A stretch of DNA of 31,295 bases, taken from contig JBOHRF010000029.1 of NCBI GenBank assembly GCA_050732575.1, positions 1-31,295 on the forward strand. The letters run 5' to 3'. Position 1 is the first letter of the stretch. The number at the start of each line of letters is the position of its first letter. The notes under the pieces are model-generated. The model was not told where the DNA came from. It worked only from the letters and a program-made list of their open reading frames with translations, and ran no database searches. A program made the position numbers and the translations under genes. Source of the DNA: JBBDWZ01 sp050732575. Its GTDB lineage: Bacteria > Gemmatimonadota > Gemmatimonadetes > Longimicrobiales > RSA9. Below are positions 1 through 7,105 of this stretch, in pieces.

Positions 1-101
1 AGGCCCGCACCCAGCCCCACCAACAGCGCCGCCAGGACGATCCATTTTTTCCGATAAACCGCGGCCAAAAGGCGAACCGCGTCTGTCTGCCCGCCAGCCA
101 T
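1..101 (-). CDS. Probable Wzz-like chain-length determinant, N-terminus only
   Basis: Reading the minus strand from an ATG at 101-99 gives 33 codons up to the window edge. The peptide begins MAGGQTDAVRLL and continues with a basic YRKKW patch, then a hydrophobic stretch (IVLAALLVGLGAG). A short cytoplasmic N-terminus, a basic patch and a first membrane helix are typical of Wzz/polysaccharide co-polymerase proteins, which set chain length in polysaccharide export. The polysaccharide genes nearby fit that role. Only the first helix is visible, so any inner-membrane protein with this start is possible. No in-frame upstream ATG was found, and the ribosome-binding site is weak (GGTGAA). The gene is divergent from the regulator genes to the right. 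Confidence 0.45.
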   Translation of the reverse strand, partial: MAGGQTDAVRLLAAVYRKKWIVLAALLVGLGAG

Positions 102-501
102 GGGTTCACCGGGAGCTGGTCGGGCGGGATCCGGCGACCCTCCATCATACGGTAACGGGGCTTGATTGTGATCCGTCAAGGCAGGTGGTTTTGCCATGCA
201 AGCTCGGAGCTGTGTCGTGATGAAACAAAAGATTCTTTGAGCAGCCTCGCCCATCCGCAATCGCGGGACCATGAGACGGGGCCGCCCGCGTTGGACTGCC
301 CGCTTTGCTGCCAATCGATCAAAGGTGGTCCACCGAGCGCCGTCAAACGCACCTGGATGCTCCGATTGTTGCGCCAGTGCAACGAGAACGGGACCGATTC
401 TGCCCCCATGTTAGAGAGCAGGAGGCCGCGCGAGGAACTCGTGTTGAACCCGCGCAACATGCATAGCGCCTGGGCATACTGAGCCGGCCCGGTAGAACAC
501 A

Positions 502-518
502 TCGTTGCACTCGTTGCA
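502..518. repeat. Short tandem repeat TCGTTGCA x2
   Basis: TCGTTGCA occurs at about 502-509 and again at 511-518 with a 9-base period, followed at once by GAGTTGTTGC (521-530). Three TTGC-containing units side by side in a non-coding stretch could be a regulator-binding array or chance. Confidence 0.35.
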
Positions 519-675
519 TCGAGTTGTTGCGGCTGCGTGATCGGCGGTTTGGACGTGCACGAGACTGTGTGATTGTGAATTGAGGCATAAAGACCGCAAA
601 AACCCACTGATTATGGTCCAGTCGTTGTTTCGAGACCGCAGTTCCTGGAATTCAAGGGCGGTTGTTGCTTGACAA

Positions 676-691
676 GGGCATGGAATCTGCG
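676..691 (+). promoter_or_regulatory. Possible sigma-54 (-24/-12) promoter
   Basis: The sequence GGGCATGGAATCTGCG has the GG and GC doublets separated by 10 bases, as sigma-54 promoters require. It matches about 8 of the 12 informative positions of the TGGCACG-N4-TTGCA consensus. A sigma-54 activator is encoded about 0.9 kb downstream, so autoregulation is conceivable. Such weak matches occur by chance in GC-rich DNA. Confidence 0.25.
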
Positions 692-748
692 CAACACTTG
701 TTGCCCCGAACGCCGAGTGTCCCGTCGGCGGGTAGTAGATGGTTTCTC

Positions 749-764
749 AGAAGCCACGGCTTCT
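749..764. repeat. Compact hairpin AGAAGCC/GGCTTCT
   Basis: A perfect 7-base inverted repeat is separated by only two bases, so it would fold as a 6-bp stem with a CACG tetraloop. No T-run follows on either strand, so it is not a classical terminator. It lies about 130 bases before the 897 gene and could act in its leader. Confidence 0.35.
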
Positions 765-896
765 CCAGGTCGAGATCAGGCGGTTGCTGAGGGATGTGGG
801 CGGCGGTCCGAATTCATCAGAGCGGGCTGGTTGTGATACGCGCGCAAAAGCCGCGCTGGCGCAACGTCTTCCAAGCGGCCAAAAAAAGAAACTGCG

Positions 897-1553
897 GTGA
901 CGCAAACAACTGAATTGATGGTGGTTTTGACGACGCCAAACGTTCCGGACATCCGACGCACGCTGGCCAGTGTGCGGCCCGAACTCCTGCAGGACTCGCT
1001 GACCTTTCGGGCGGCGCTGCTTCTGATGGTCGGTCCTGCGGCATCGTTCAACGTCGACCGGATGGCGGGTCGGTCGCAAATCCCCCGGTCCGTGGTGGCC
1101 GCGTGCGCGCGCCGACTGTTCGACAACGGGGTGTGGAAGCCGGACGGGCCATTGTACGCCTGGCGCTCGCCGGACGACGACCAATTCTGGTTTGACGTGA
1201 GTGTTGCGGAAGGCCAGCTGTGCCGCCGCACGGACCCGCTGGGACGCATCGAATGGGCGGCCCCAGGATCATGGCGCAAGCCCTATGAGTTCGACGCGGA
1301 GGACCCGTCGACACTCTCGGTTTCGTACCGCGGCGAGCGGGAGTCTACTGCGACCCCTGAGGCGAAGAGGGAAGCGCGGGAGGCGGAGGTAGACGAGATC
1401 GAAGTACCGGCGCAACCGCAGGCGGAGACGGTGCGGCGGGTTCGCCCGCGCAGGGCGCCGGTTCCGCTAGGAGGTTCGCCACCCAGCCCGCCTCACTGGC
1501 TGGGCGTTGCCCCTCGGGAGGAACTGTTCCCGGGCACACCTTGGCTGGGCTGA
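897..1553 (+). CDS. Unrecognised 218-aa protein, possible winged-helix N-terminal half
   Basis: I do not recognise this protein. The frame opens at GTG 897; an internal ATG at 918 is an alternative, and neither has a strong ribosome-binding site. Residues about 35-85 look like a compact helical module (RAALLLMVGPAASFNVDRMAG, then IPRSVVAACARRLFDNG) that could be a helix-turn-helix or winged helix. The C-terminal 75 residues are rich in Glu, Arg and Pro, without predicted membrane segments, and are probably disordered. It lies 53 bases upstream of the sigma-54 response regulator on the same strand, so a regulatory role in the same operon is a reasonable guess, based on context only. The codon pattern looks coding. 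Confidence 0.6.
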   Translation: MTQTTELMVVLTTPNVPDIRRTLASVRPELLQDSLTFRAALLLMVGPAASFNVDRMAGRSQIPRSVVAACARRLFDNGVWKPDGPLYAWRSPDDDQFWFDVSVAEGQLCRRTDPLGRIEWAAPGSWRKPYEFDAEDPSTLSVSYRGERESTATPEAKREAREAEVDEIEVPAQPQAETVRRVRPRRAPVPLGGSPPSPPHWLGVAPREELFPGTPWLG

Positions 1554-1606
1554 TTTGAGAGCGAAGTTGCGGTGATTACCATGCCTTTTTTGGACTAGAA
1601 AAGATC

Positions 1607-3154
1607 ATGTCGAATGAGTTCGTAGAGCGCCGGAACGGCGCGTCTTCCACGGCCAGCGATTTGGCCACGGCACCCATGGCCGTGGATCGCGCGTTCAACT
1701 CAACCATCCGCGTACTCATCATCGAGGACGAGCATACGCTGCGCGAAAGCTGTCAGTCTGTGCTGGCCCACGAGGGGTACGAAGTTACCACGTGCGGCCG
1801 GAGTGAAGACGCGCGGGAAATGATGCAGCGGCGGACGTTTGATATCGTCCTGGTCGACCTATACATGCCCAAGGTCAGCGGTCTCGAGCTGGTCGAGCTT
1901 TGCATGCAGGCCAATGCCGACACATTGGTGGTCGTGATGACCGGGAATCCGAGCGTGGAGTCGAGCATTGCCGCGCTGCGAGCCGGCGCCTGGGACTATC
2001 TGCCCAAGCCGTTCACCGCCAGCCACCTGCAGATACTTTGCGGGCGCGCCGCGCATACCGTTCGGGTGGCGCGAGAATCGAAGGTTTCGTCCAGTGAGAA
2101 CGGGACGAAGAACGGCCATGCCGAAAAAATTGGATTGATTGGGCGCTCGCCGGCGCTGCTTCGCGCGGTCGAACTCGCTCGTCGAGTGGCGGCTACGGAT
2201 GCATCTGTGTTCCTGAGCGGCGAAAGCGGCAGCGGCAAGGAGATGTTTGCGCAATTCATTCACCAGCACAGTCGCCGCAGCAGTCGGGGCTGGGTGGCCA
2301 TCAACTGCGCAGCTTTGCCCGAAACGCTCCTTGAATCCGAGATGTTTGGCCATGTCAAGGGTGCCTTTACCGGAGCTGTGCGAGACAAGCCCGGCCTGTT
2401 GGAGACCGCACACGGCGGCACCTTCTTCCTGGATGAGCTCACCGAGATGTCGCAGCCGATCCAGGCCAAACTTCTGCGCGTGATTCAGGATGGTGTGGTT
2501 CGCCGCGTGGGCAGCGAGTCTGTGGATGCCGTGGTCAATGTGCGCTTCATCGCGGCTACCAACCGGGATCCGCGGGAAGCCATGGAAAGCGGGATCATGC
2601 GCAAGGATTTGTACTATCGTCTGAGCGTGGTTCCGATCCGCATTCCTTCCCTGCGCGAACGTATCGAAGACATTCCTATGCTGGCGGATCATTTTCTCGG
2701 TCTGTACTGGAAGCGCCATCGCGATCGTGGATCGCCGCCGCCCAGTTTCAGCAAGAACGCCATGCGCGAACTGCAGCAACGGGAGTGGCGCGGGAACGTG
2801 CGCGAACTGCAGAATGTCATAGAACACGCTGTGGTATTGCTCGAACCAGGCGCGGAAATCCAGCCTGGTGACATTCCGGAAGGCCAGAGCGCTCCCAACC
2901 ACGCGACGTCCGCGCCCTGGAAAGAAGAGTGGAAACCGGAAGTCACATTTGGTGATGACGGGTATCACGCGGAGCGTGAGCGCGTGCTCGCGCAGTTCGA
3001 ACTGGGTTATCTGAGCTGGTTGGTTGAACGTGCAGGCGCCAACATGTCCAAGGCCGCCAAGATGGCCAAAGTCGATCGCACGACCCTCTACCGGCTCATG
3101 GAGCGCCATCGCCTCCACCGGGATACTGTCATTACCACGCAACGGGATGAGTAG
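1607..3154 (+). CDS. Sigma-54-dependent response regulator (REC-AAA+-HTH)
   Basis: A 515-residue NtrC-type activator. After a 33-residue lead-in there is a receiver domain (about 34-155) with acidic pocket EDE and phospho-acceptor D84 in LVDLYMP. The AAA+ domain follows, with Walker A GESGSGKE at 205-212, the sigma-54 contact loop GAFTGA at 252-257, a Walker B around 270-276 (GGTFFLDEL) and an arginine-finger region. The C-terminal Fis-type helix-turn-helix (about 475-505) ends in TTLYRLMERH. When phosphorylated it should remodel RNA polymerase-sigma-54 at promoters of the locus. Its receiver does not resemble the PrsR regulator of XrtA systems closely, so I give no symbol. The stop overlaps the start of the kinase gene by 8 bases, which pairs the two as a two-component system. 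Confidence 0.93.
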   Translation: MSNEFVERRNGASSTASDLATAPMAVDRAFNSTIRVLIIEDEHTLRESCQSVLAHEGYEVTTCGRSEDAREMMQRRTFDIVLVDLYMPKVSGLELVELCMQANADTLVVVMTGNPSVESSIAALRAGAWDYLPKPFTASHLQILCGRAAHTVRVARESKVSSSENGTKNGHAEKIGLIGRSPALLRAVELARRVAATDASVFLSGESGSGKEMFAQFIHQHSRRSSRGWVAINCAALPETLLESEMFGHVKGAFTGAVRDKPGLLETAHGGTFFLDELTEMSQPIQAKLLRVIQDGVVRRVGSESVDAVVNVRFIAATNRDPREAMESGIMRKDLYYRLSVVPIRIPSLRERIEDIPMLADHFLGLYWKRHRDRGSPPPSFSKNAMRELQQREWRGNVRELQNVIEHAVVLLEPGAEIQPGDIPEGQSAPNHATSAPWKEEWKPEVTFGDDGYHAERERVLAQFELGYLSWLVERAGANMSKAAKMAKVDRTTLYRLMERHRLHRDTVITTQRDE

Positions 3155-4247
3155 CAGCGGGGAATCACAATCGTCGTCGGAGCTGCTGGCGCGGGGCAGA
3201 TATGATAGCCGCCAGGACCTTTTCGACGACTTGGCCTCGCCTGTCCTGCGCGCTGCGGCGCGCAGGCTAGCCGCTGCGCTACACACAGCGGGTGAAACCG
3301 ACGTTACGCTGGAACTGCGGGCTGTAGCGCGTTGCCTGGAATCGAATGGACCGGAGGGACTGGACGCGCTCCAGCATTTCGCGGCTTCCGCGTGCCTGGA
3401 GTGTCTGGACCGAATCCGGGGTGAAGTAATCCGGATTTGGGCCAGTGATCAGGTGAGCGCGGCGCCAGCTGATGTGGTGGCTCACCTCGAGGCCATGGAC
3501 CGAACGCGGGCCTGGCTGGATGCGCGCGCGGGCTCCCTGGAAGAGCCGGTTGCATCGCGCGGGATGAACCTCGCCGTTGAGATCGCACACGACCTCCGAT
3601 CCCCTCTCACATCGATCCTTTTCCTGTCAGAGACTCTGCGCCGCGGGCAGAGCGGCGACGTCACCGAGTTGCAGCATCGGCAACTGGGTCTCATTTACGC
3701 GGCTGCGCTGAGTATGGTATCACTGGCCAGTAATCTGATCGAGCTGGCTCAGGGAGAAGAACGACTCCTGGAGCAACATCCGGCGCCGTTCTCCGTGGCC
3801 GAGAGCCTTGAATCCATCTGCGATATCGTTCGTCCGATCGCCGAGGAAAAGAAGCTCGCCTTACGCGTGTTGCCACCCTCCGTGGACCATCGCATTGGCT
3901 TCTCCGCTGCTTTGAGCCGGGTCTTACTCAATCTCTTGACCAATGCGTTGCAGAACACGGAGGACGGCTTCGTGGAAATCGCCGTCCGACCGAAGAGCAT
4001 CTCGCAGCTGGAATTCTCGGTTCGTGACACCGGGACCGGCCTGAGCGAGGAAGCGTGTCAAGCGTTGTTCACGCCATTCCGCAGGGTGCGCAAAGGGAGT
4101 CGATTTGGTTTCTCGGGATCGGGTCTTGGCCTGACCATCTGTCGCCGGCTGCTCAAGGCCATGAATTCAGAACTGCATTACGAAACGGCAGCCGGCTGGG
4201 GCACGCGGTTTTATTTCGAGCTCGAGTTGCCGTCCGCCAGTCTCTAA
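3147..4247 (+). CDS. Soluble sensor histidine kinase
   Basis: The likely start is ATG 3147, inside the regulator's last codons; the same frame is open farther upstream, but that part only shadows the regulator's HTH. The protein is 366 residues. H-box AHDLRSPLTS carries H148, the N-box is LLNLLTNALQNTEDG, G1 is DTGTGLS, the F-box is LFTPFRR and G2 is GSGLGLTICRR. It is therefore a complete HisKA-HATPase_c kinase, presumably phosphorylating D84 of the adjacent regulator. There is no membrane segment. The N-terminal 140 residues are helical, with alternating Leu/Ala and charged residues, and are unrecognised; they may be an RsbR-like or other cytosolic sensor. This differs from PrsK kinases of XrtA loci, which are membrane-bound and much longer. 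Confidence 0.9.
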   Translation: MSSSGESQSSSELLARGRYDSRQDLFDDLASPVLRAAARRLAAALHTAGETDVTLELRAVARCLESNGPEGLDALQHFAASACLECLDRIRGEVIRIWASDQVSAAPADVVAHLEAMDRTRAWLDARAGSLEEPVASRGMNLAVEIAHDLRSPLTSILFLSETLRRGQSGDVTELQHRQLGLIYAAALSMVSLASNLIELAQGEERLLEQHPAPFSVAESLESICDIVRPIAEEKKLALRVLPPSVDHRIGFSAALSRVLLNLLTNALQNTEDGFVEIAVRPKSISQLEFSVRDTGTGLSEEACQALFTPFRRVRKGSRFGFSGSGLGLTICRRLLKAMNSELHYETAAGWGTRFYFELELPSASL

Positions 4248-4268
4248 GCGACCGTCCGTTACGGTCGC
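4248..4268 (+). terminator. Hairpin after the kinase gene, possible terminator
   Basis: A perfect 8-bp stem (GCGACCGT, then ACGGTCGC) with a five-base loop begins directly after the kinase stop codon. A run of six T lies about 23 bases further on (near 4292), too far for a textbook intrinsic terminator. It may end the regulator transcript with help, or act as a 3' stabilising hairpin. Confidence 0.5.
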
Positions 4269-4512
4269 GAGAACGCACCTCACGTCCCCGATTTTTTCAC
4301 TTCCTGTGGTAGCGGCTCAACACGAGTCGGTGATCTGCCACGGCGACGGAATCCCGGCAAGCCCGCGCGGTCCAGCTCATCTTAAATATTCATAATGACT
4401 TAGGCGTAAATGACCGAAGTCCAGCCGGCGCGCACATGCATTGCTTCGAGCGAGGCGCGGCATCGAGGTATACCCGTGCCCGATATCCGTTTGATCTTCT
4501 TGCGGAGCAGAG

Positions 4513-5262
4513 ATGAGTTCCGTTTTCGACCAAACCGTCAGTACGCAGGCAAACGGCGCCACGGGAGCGTATCTCCCGAATGGAAAGACAGCGCACCATG
4601 TGGTGGTGTTGGATGTGGGTCGCCAGCCTCGATCCGGGAGTCGTTTTCTGAACGTGGTGATTGCACTGGTCGGACTCGCCTTGCTTTCACCGTTCTTGCT
4701 CATCATTGCCGCGCTGGTCAAGCTGACCTCGCGGGGTCCGGCTTTTTATACCCAGACACGCGTGGGCATTGATCGGCGCAGCCCGTGGAAGAGTGGGGGT
4801 GATCGGCGCCGCAAAGTCGATTACGGTGGACGACTGTTCCGCATTTACAAGTTTCGGACGATGGTCGCAAATCCGAGCGCAAACTTGCAAGTGTGGGCGG
4901 ACCAAAACGACAAACGGGTGACCCGACTGGGCCGGATTCTTCGACGCTACCGATTGGATGAAATCCCGCAGCTGTTCAATGTGCTGAAGGGAGACATGAA
5001 CGTTGTGGGGCCGCGACCGGAGCAACCGAATATCTTCGTGGATCTGCGCACCCAAATTCAGGGGTACAGCGGTCGGCAACAGGTGTTACCCGGCATCACC
5101 GGTCTCGCGCAGATCAACTTGAAGTACGATAGCTGCCTCGATGATGTGAAGCGCAAGCTGCAATACGATCTCGAATACATTGATCGGCAGACGCCGATTA
5201 CTGACTTGCGTATCATGCTGCAGACGATCCCTGTTGTCCTCTTGAAGCGCGGCGGCTGGTGA
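4513..5262 (+). CDS. Polyprenyl-phosphate sugar-1-phosphate transferase (initiating)
   Basis: This 249-residue protein belongs to the bacterial sugar transferase family (WcaJ/WbaP/EpsE-like catalytic unit). It moves a hexose-1-phosphate from a UDP-sugar to undecaprenyl phosphate at the inner membrane, the first step of repeat-unit assembly. It has one re-entrant or transmembrane segment at about 46-68, then YKFRTM, LDEIPQLFNVLKGDMN followed by VVGPRPE, and PGITGLAQI, all hallmark motifs. It lacks the extra N-terminal membrane domain of long WcaJ proteins, and its first 40 residues are variable. ATG 4513 is supported by GGAG five bases upstream. The stop overlaps the GTG of the exosortase gene, so the two are translationally coupled. 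Confidence 0.93.
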   Translation: MSSVFDQTVSTQANGATGAYLPNGKTAHHVVVLDVGRQPRSGSRFLNVVIALVGLALLSPFLLIIAALVKLTSRGPAFYTQTRVGIDRRSPWKSGGDRRRKVDYGGRLFRIYKFRTMVANPSANLQVWADQNDKRVTRLGRILRRYRLDEIPQLFNVLKGDMNVVGPRPEQPNIFVDLRTQIQGYSGRQQVLPGITGLAQINLKYDSCLDDVKRKLQYDLEYIDRQTPITDLRIMLQTIPVVLLKRGGW

Positions 5263-6140
5263 AGCTTTTGGTTGCCAGCCGGGAACAAATTGCGTTCCCA
5301 ACCTCAATTCCGAGTCCTTCGCTTCCCGCCTTCGTGACCGCCGTGGCGTTCACGGCATTGAACGCGGCGCCGTTGGCTGCGATGGTCCGTGATTGGTGGA
5401 CAAATCCAGAGGCGGCACACGGTCTTTTGCTGGCGCCGCTGGCCCTCATCCTGGCCTGGCGCACGGGAATTGGTCCGCGCGCGCGTGCGCAGCCCTGGCT
5501 CGGACTGACCGTCCTTACAACGGCCGTCGGTATTCGATACATGGCGGACCTGGCGGCCGAGTTCTACAGCTTGCGCGTGTCGATTCTGCTGATGGTTGCT
5601 GGTTTGGTAATCTTCTCTTTCGGTCTACGGCAACTCATCCGCTGGTGGCTGCCAGCAGCGTTGCTCCTGCTGACCATTCCGCTACCCCAATTCGTGCTGG
5701 CAGAGCTTGCATTCCCATTGCAACTCAAAGCTTCCGCATTGGGAAGTGCCCTGTTGGCATGGCGTGATGTTCCAGTTTCGCTGGCCGGCAATGTACTCCA
5801 GCTGCCGGGCCAAAGGCTGTTCGTTACCGAGGCTTGCAGCGGACTCCGCTCATTGTCTGCCCTGCTTGCACTTGGACTGCTAATGGGCGCGTTTTGGCTG
5901 AGAAGCCCGTTCTCACGCCTGCTGATCCTGCTTCTCGCAATCCCCGTCGCAGTCGTATTGAACGGCATCCGCGTATTCCTCACGGGTTACCTGGTCTATT
6001 ACGTCAATCCAACTCTTGGATCCGGCCTGATGCATTGGACCGAAGGTTGGGTGTTATTCCTGGTGGCTTTTGGTGTGGTGGGCGGGCTGACTGCAATGCT
6101 TAGCAAAGTTGAACAAGGGCACCTGGCAAGGGCCAGATGA
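5259..6140 (+). CDS. Exosortase (EpsH/Xrt family transpeptidase)
   Basis: A 293-residue polytopic membrane protein with about eight hydrophobic segments. The exosortase catalytic triad is in place: C193 in TEACSGLRSL, R238 in LNGIRVFLTGY and H259 in LMHWTEGW. Exosortases recognise a C-terminal PEP-CTERM-like tripartite tail and are thought to cleave it and transfer the protein to a surface anchor. The start is GTG, overlapping the stop of the sugar transferase by four bases, and its own stop overlaps the ATG of epsI by four bases (ATGA). The separate EpsI differs from the usual fused XrtA form, so the exosortase subtype cannot be named. No substrate gene is seen in the window. Confidence 0.92.
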   Translation: MKLLVASREQIAFPTSIPSPSLPAFVTAVAFTALNAAPLAAMVRDWWTNPEAAHGLLLAPLALILAWRTGIGPRARAQPWLGLTVLTTAVGIRYMADLAAEFYSLRVSILLMVAGLVIFSFGLRQLIRWWLPAALLLLTIPLPQFVLAELAFPLQLKASALGSALLAWRDVPVSLAGNVLQLPGQRLFVTEACSGLRSLSALLALGLLMGAFWLRSPFSRLLILLLAIPVAVVLNGIRVFLTGYLVYYVNPTLGSGLMHWTEGWVLFLVAFGVVGGLTAMLSKVEQGHLARAR

Positions 6141-6778
6141 AGTGGCTGCGTTGGGCACCGGCAGGTGTGCTGGCGTTAGGCCGTCTGCTGTCGCTAGGTC
6201 TGCGGCCGCAGCTCGAAATGCCTCTGCGCATGGCATTGAGCGAAGCAGTGCCCCGCCAGATTGCCGCGTACCGAGGCACCGACCACGAAATGACCGCCGT
6301 CGACCGCCAAACCGCTGGGGTGACGAACTACCTGGTGCGTACTTACCAAACGCCGCAAGCCGAATCGGCTACTCCCGCATTCTCTGTTTATGCGGGCTAC
6401 TACGACCGACAAACACGCGACCAGACCATCCATTCCCCCAAGAATTGTTTGCCAGGATCAGGCTGGGAAGCGCTCGCATCGAGCACAGCAAGGGTGACAA
6501 CCAGTTTAGGCGTTGTGACAGTAAATCGTTATCTTGTTCAGCGCGGTGAACAGAGGGCGCTCGTTCTCTACTGGTATCAGGGCCGTGGACGCATCGAGTT
6601 CAACGAATACAAAGTAAAAGCTCATCTGCTACAGGATGCTGCGTTCCGACGCCGCAGCGAAGAAGCCCTCTTGCGCATCGTAGTTCCCTTTAAGGATTCG
6701 GAATTATCCGCGCTCGGGTTGGCAACGGCCATCGCCGCCGAGCTAGTGCCCGCCATCGACCGCGTGCTCCCGGAATAA
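6137..6778 (+). CDS. epsI: EpsI family exosortase-associated protein
   Basis: A 213-residue protein with an N-terminal hydrophobic anchor (about 5-26) and a probable periplasmic domain. The EpsI/DUF3485 signature is clear: VYAGYYDRQ followed by HSPKNCLPGSGW with C104, then VLYWYQGRGR. EpsI occurs next to, or fused with, exosortases in exopolysaccharide loci. Its biochemical role is unproven, and it may assist EPS assembly or the sorting reaction. ATG 6137 overlaps the exosortase stop, giving a three-gene coupled operon with the sugar transferase. Confidence 0.92.
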   Translation: MKWLRWAPAGVLALGRLLSLGLRPQLEMPLRMALSEAVPRQIAAYRGTDHEMTAVDRQTAGVTNYLVRTYQTPQAESATPAFSVYAGYYDRQTRDQTIHSPKNCLPGSGWEALASSTARVTTSLGVVTVNRYLVQRGEQRALVLYWYQGRGRIEFNEYKVKAHLLQDAAFRRRSEEALLRIVVPFKDSELSALGLATAIAAELVPAIDRVLPE

Positions 6779-6844
6779 CACGTACTCAGTCGGCGAATTC
6801 TCATTCTATTCGAACGACGCTGCCGCGTTGGCGGTCAGATGTTT

Positions 6845-6860
6845 CCAGGCCCCGGCCTGG
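6845..6860. terminator. GC-rich hairpin downstream of epsI
   Basis: CCAGGCC and GGCCTGG form a perfect 7-base inverted repeat with a two-base centre, about 65 bases after the epsI stop. No T-run follows, so termination would need a factor, or it is a structural relic. Confidence 0.3.
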
Positions 6861-6898
6861 GACCATTGGACACGCCCTGTGATTCTTGTTCTTCAGCG

Positions 6899-6918
6899 TT
6901 GTTGCAGACGTGCAGCAA
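6899..6918. promoter_or_regulatory. Imperfect inverted repeat, possible operator
   Basis: TTGTTGCA, four bases, then TGCAGCAA pair at 7 of 8 positions. The reverse complement of the left arm recurs at 6975-6982. Placement ahead of the 7106 gene suggests a regulator-binding site, without direct proof. Confidence 0.3.
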
Positions 6919-7105
6919 GTGCTCCCCATCCGAGTCGGTTGCCGTTCCCTGACCGAATGCACAACCGATTTGCCTGCAACAACTTAACGACTAGGCCTGG
7001 GTTCAGTCTGGATTGTACGCGCCTTGCTTGAACCGTACCCCAGGCGGGTTTCAACTGCGCAGTTCTGCAACGACTCCCCGCTTCTGGCCCGACAAGGAAA
7101 GCTCA

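Larger units (their letters stand above)
102..896. other. Gene-free stretch upstream of the regulator genes
   Basis: About 795 bases without a convincing gene. Open frames on both strands (162-482 plus, 176-607 minus) overlap each other, are rich in Cys, Trp, Ser and Arg in a way typical of chance frames, and resemble no family I know. The stretch holds a short tandem repeat (502-518), a compact hairpin (749-764) and a possible sigma-54 promoter (676-691). It probably contains the divergent promoters for the Wzz-like gene and for the 897 gene and regulators, and could also hold decayed sequence. Confidence 0.5.
6779..7105. other. Gene-free stretch with hairpin and inverted repeats
   Basis: 327 bases between epsI and the deacetylase-like gene with no supported gene. 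It contains a strong short hairpin (6845-6860) soon after epsI, an imperfect inverted repeat (6899-6918), and a second TGCAACAA copy at 6975-6982. It most likely holds the end of the epsI operon and the promoter of the next gene. Confidence 0.5.

Noticed and set aside
162..607. Overlapping open frames on both strands (106 and 143 codons)
   Set aside because: They overlap each other, have odd composition (many Cys, Trp, Ser) and no recognisable motif or good ribosome-binding site.
669..697. TTGACA box as a sigma-70 -35 element
   Set aside because: TTGACA at 669-674 is perfect, but at 17 bases the -10 position reads CAACAC, a poor match to TATAAT.
1859..3286. Minus-strand open frame of 475 codons
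   Set aside because: It lies antisense to the sigma-54 regulator, whose domains are complete. The translation is His/Ala-rich and shows no family motif.
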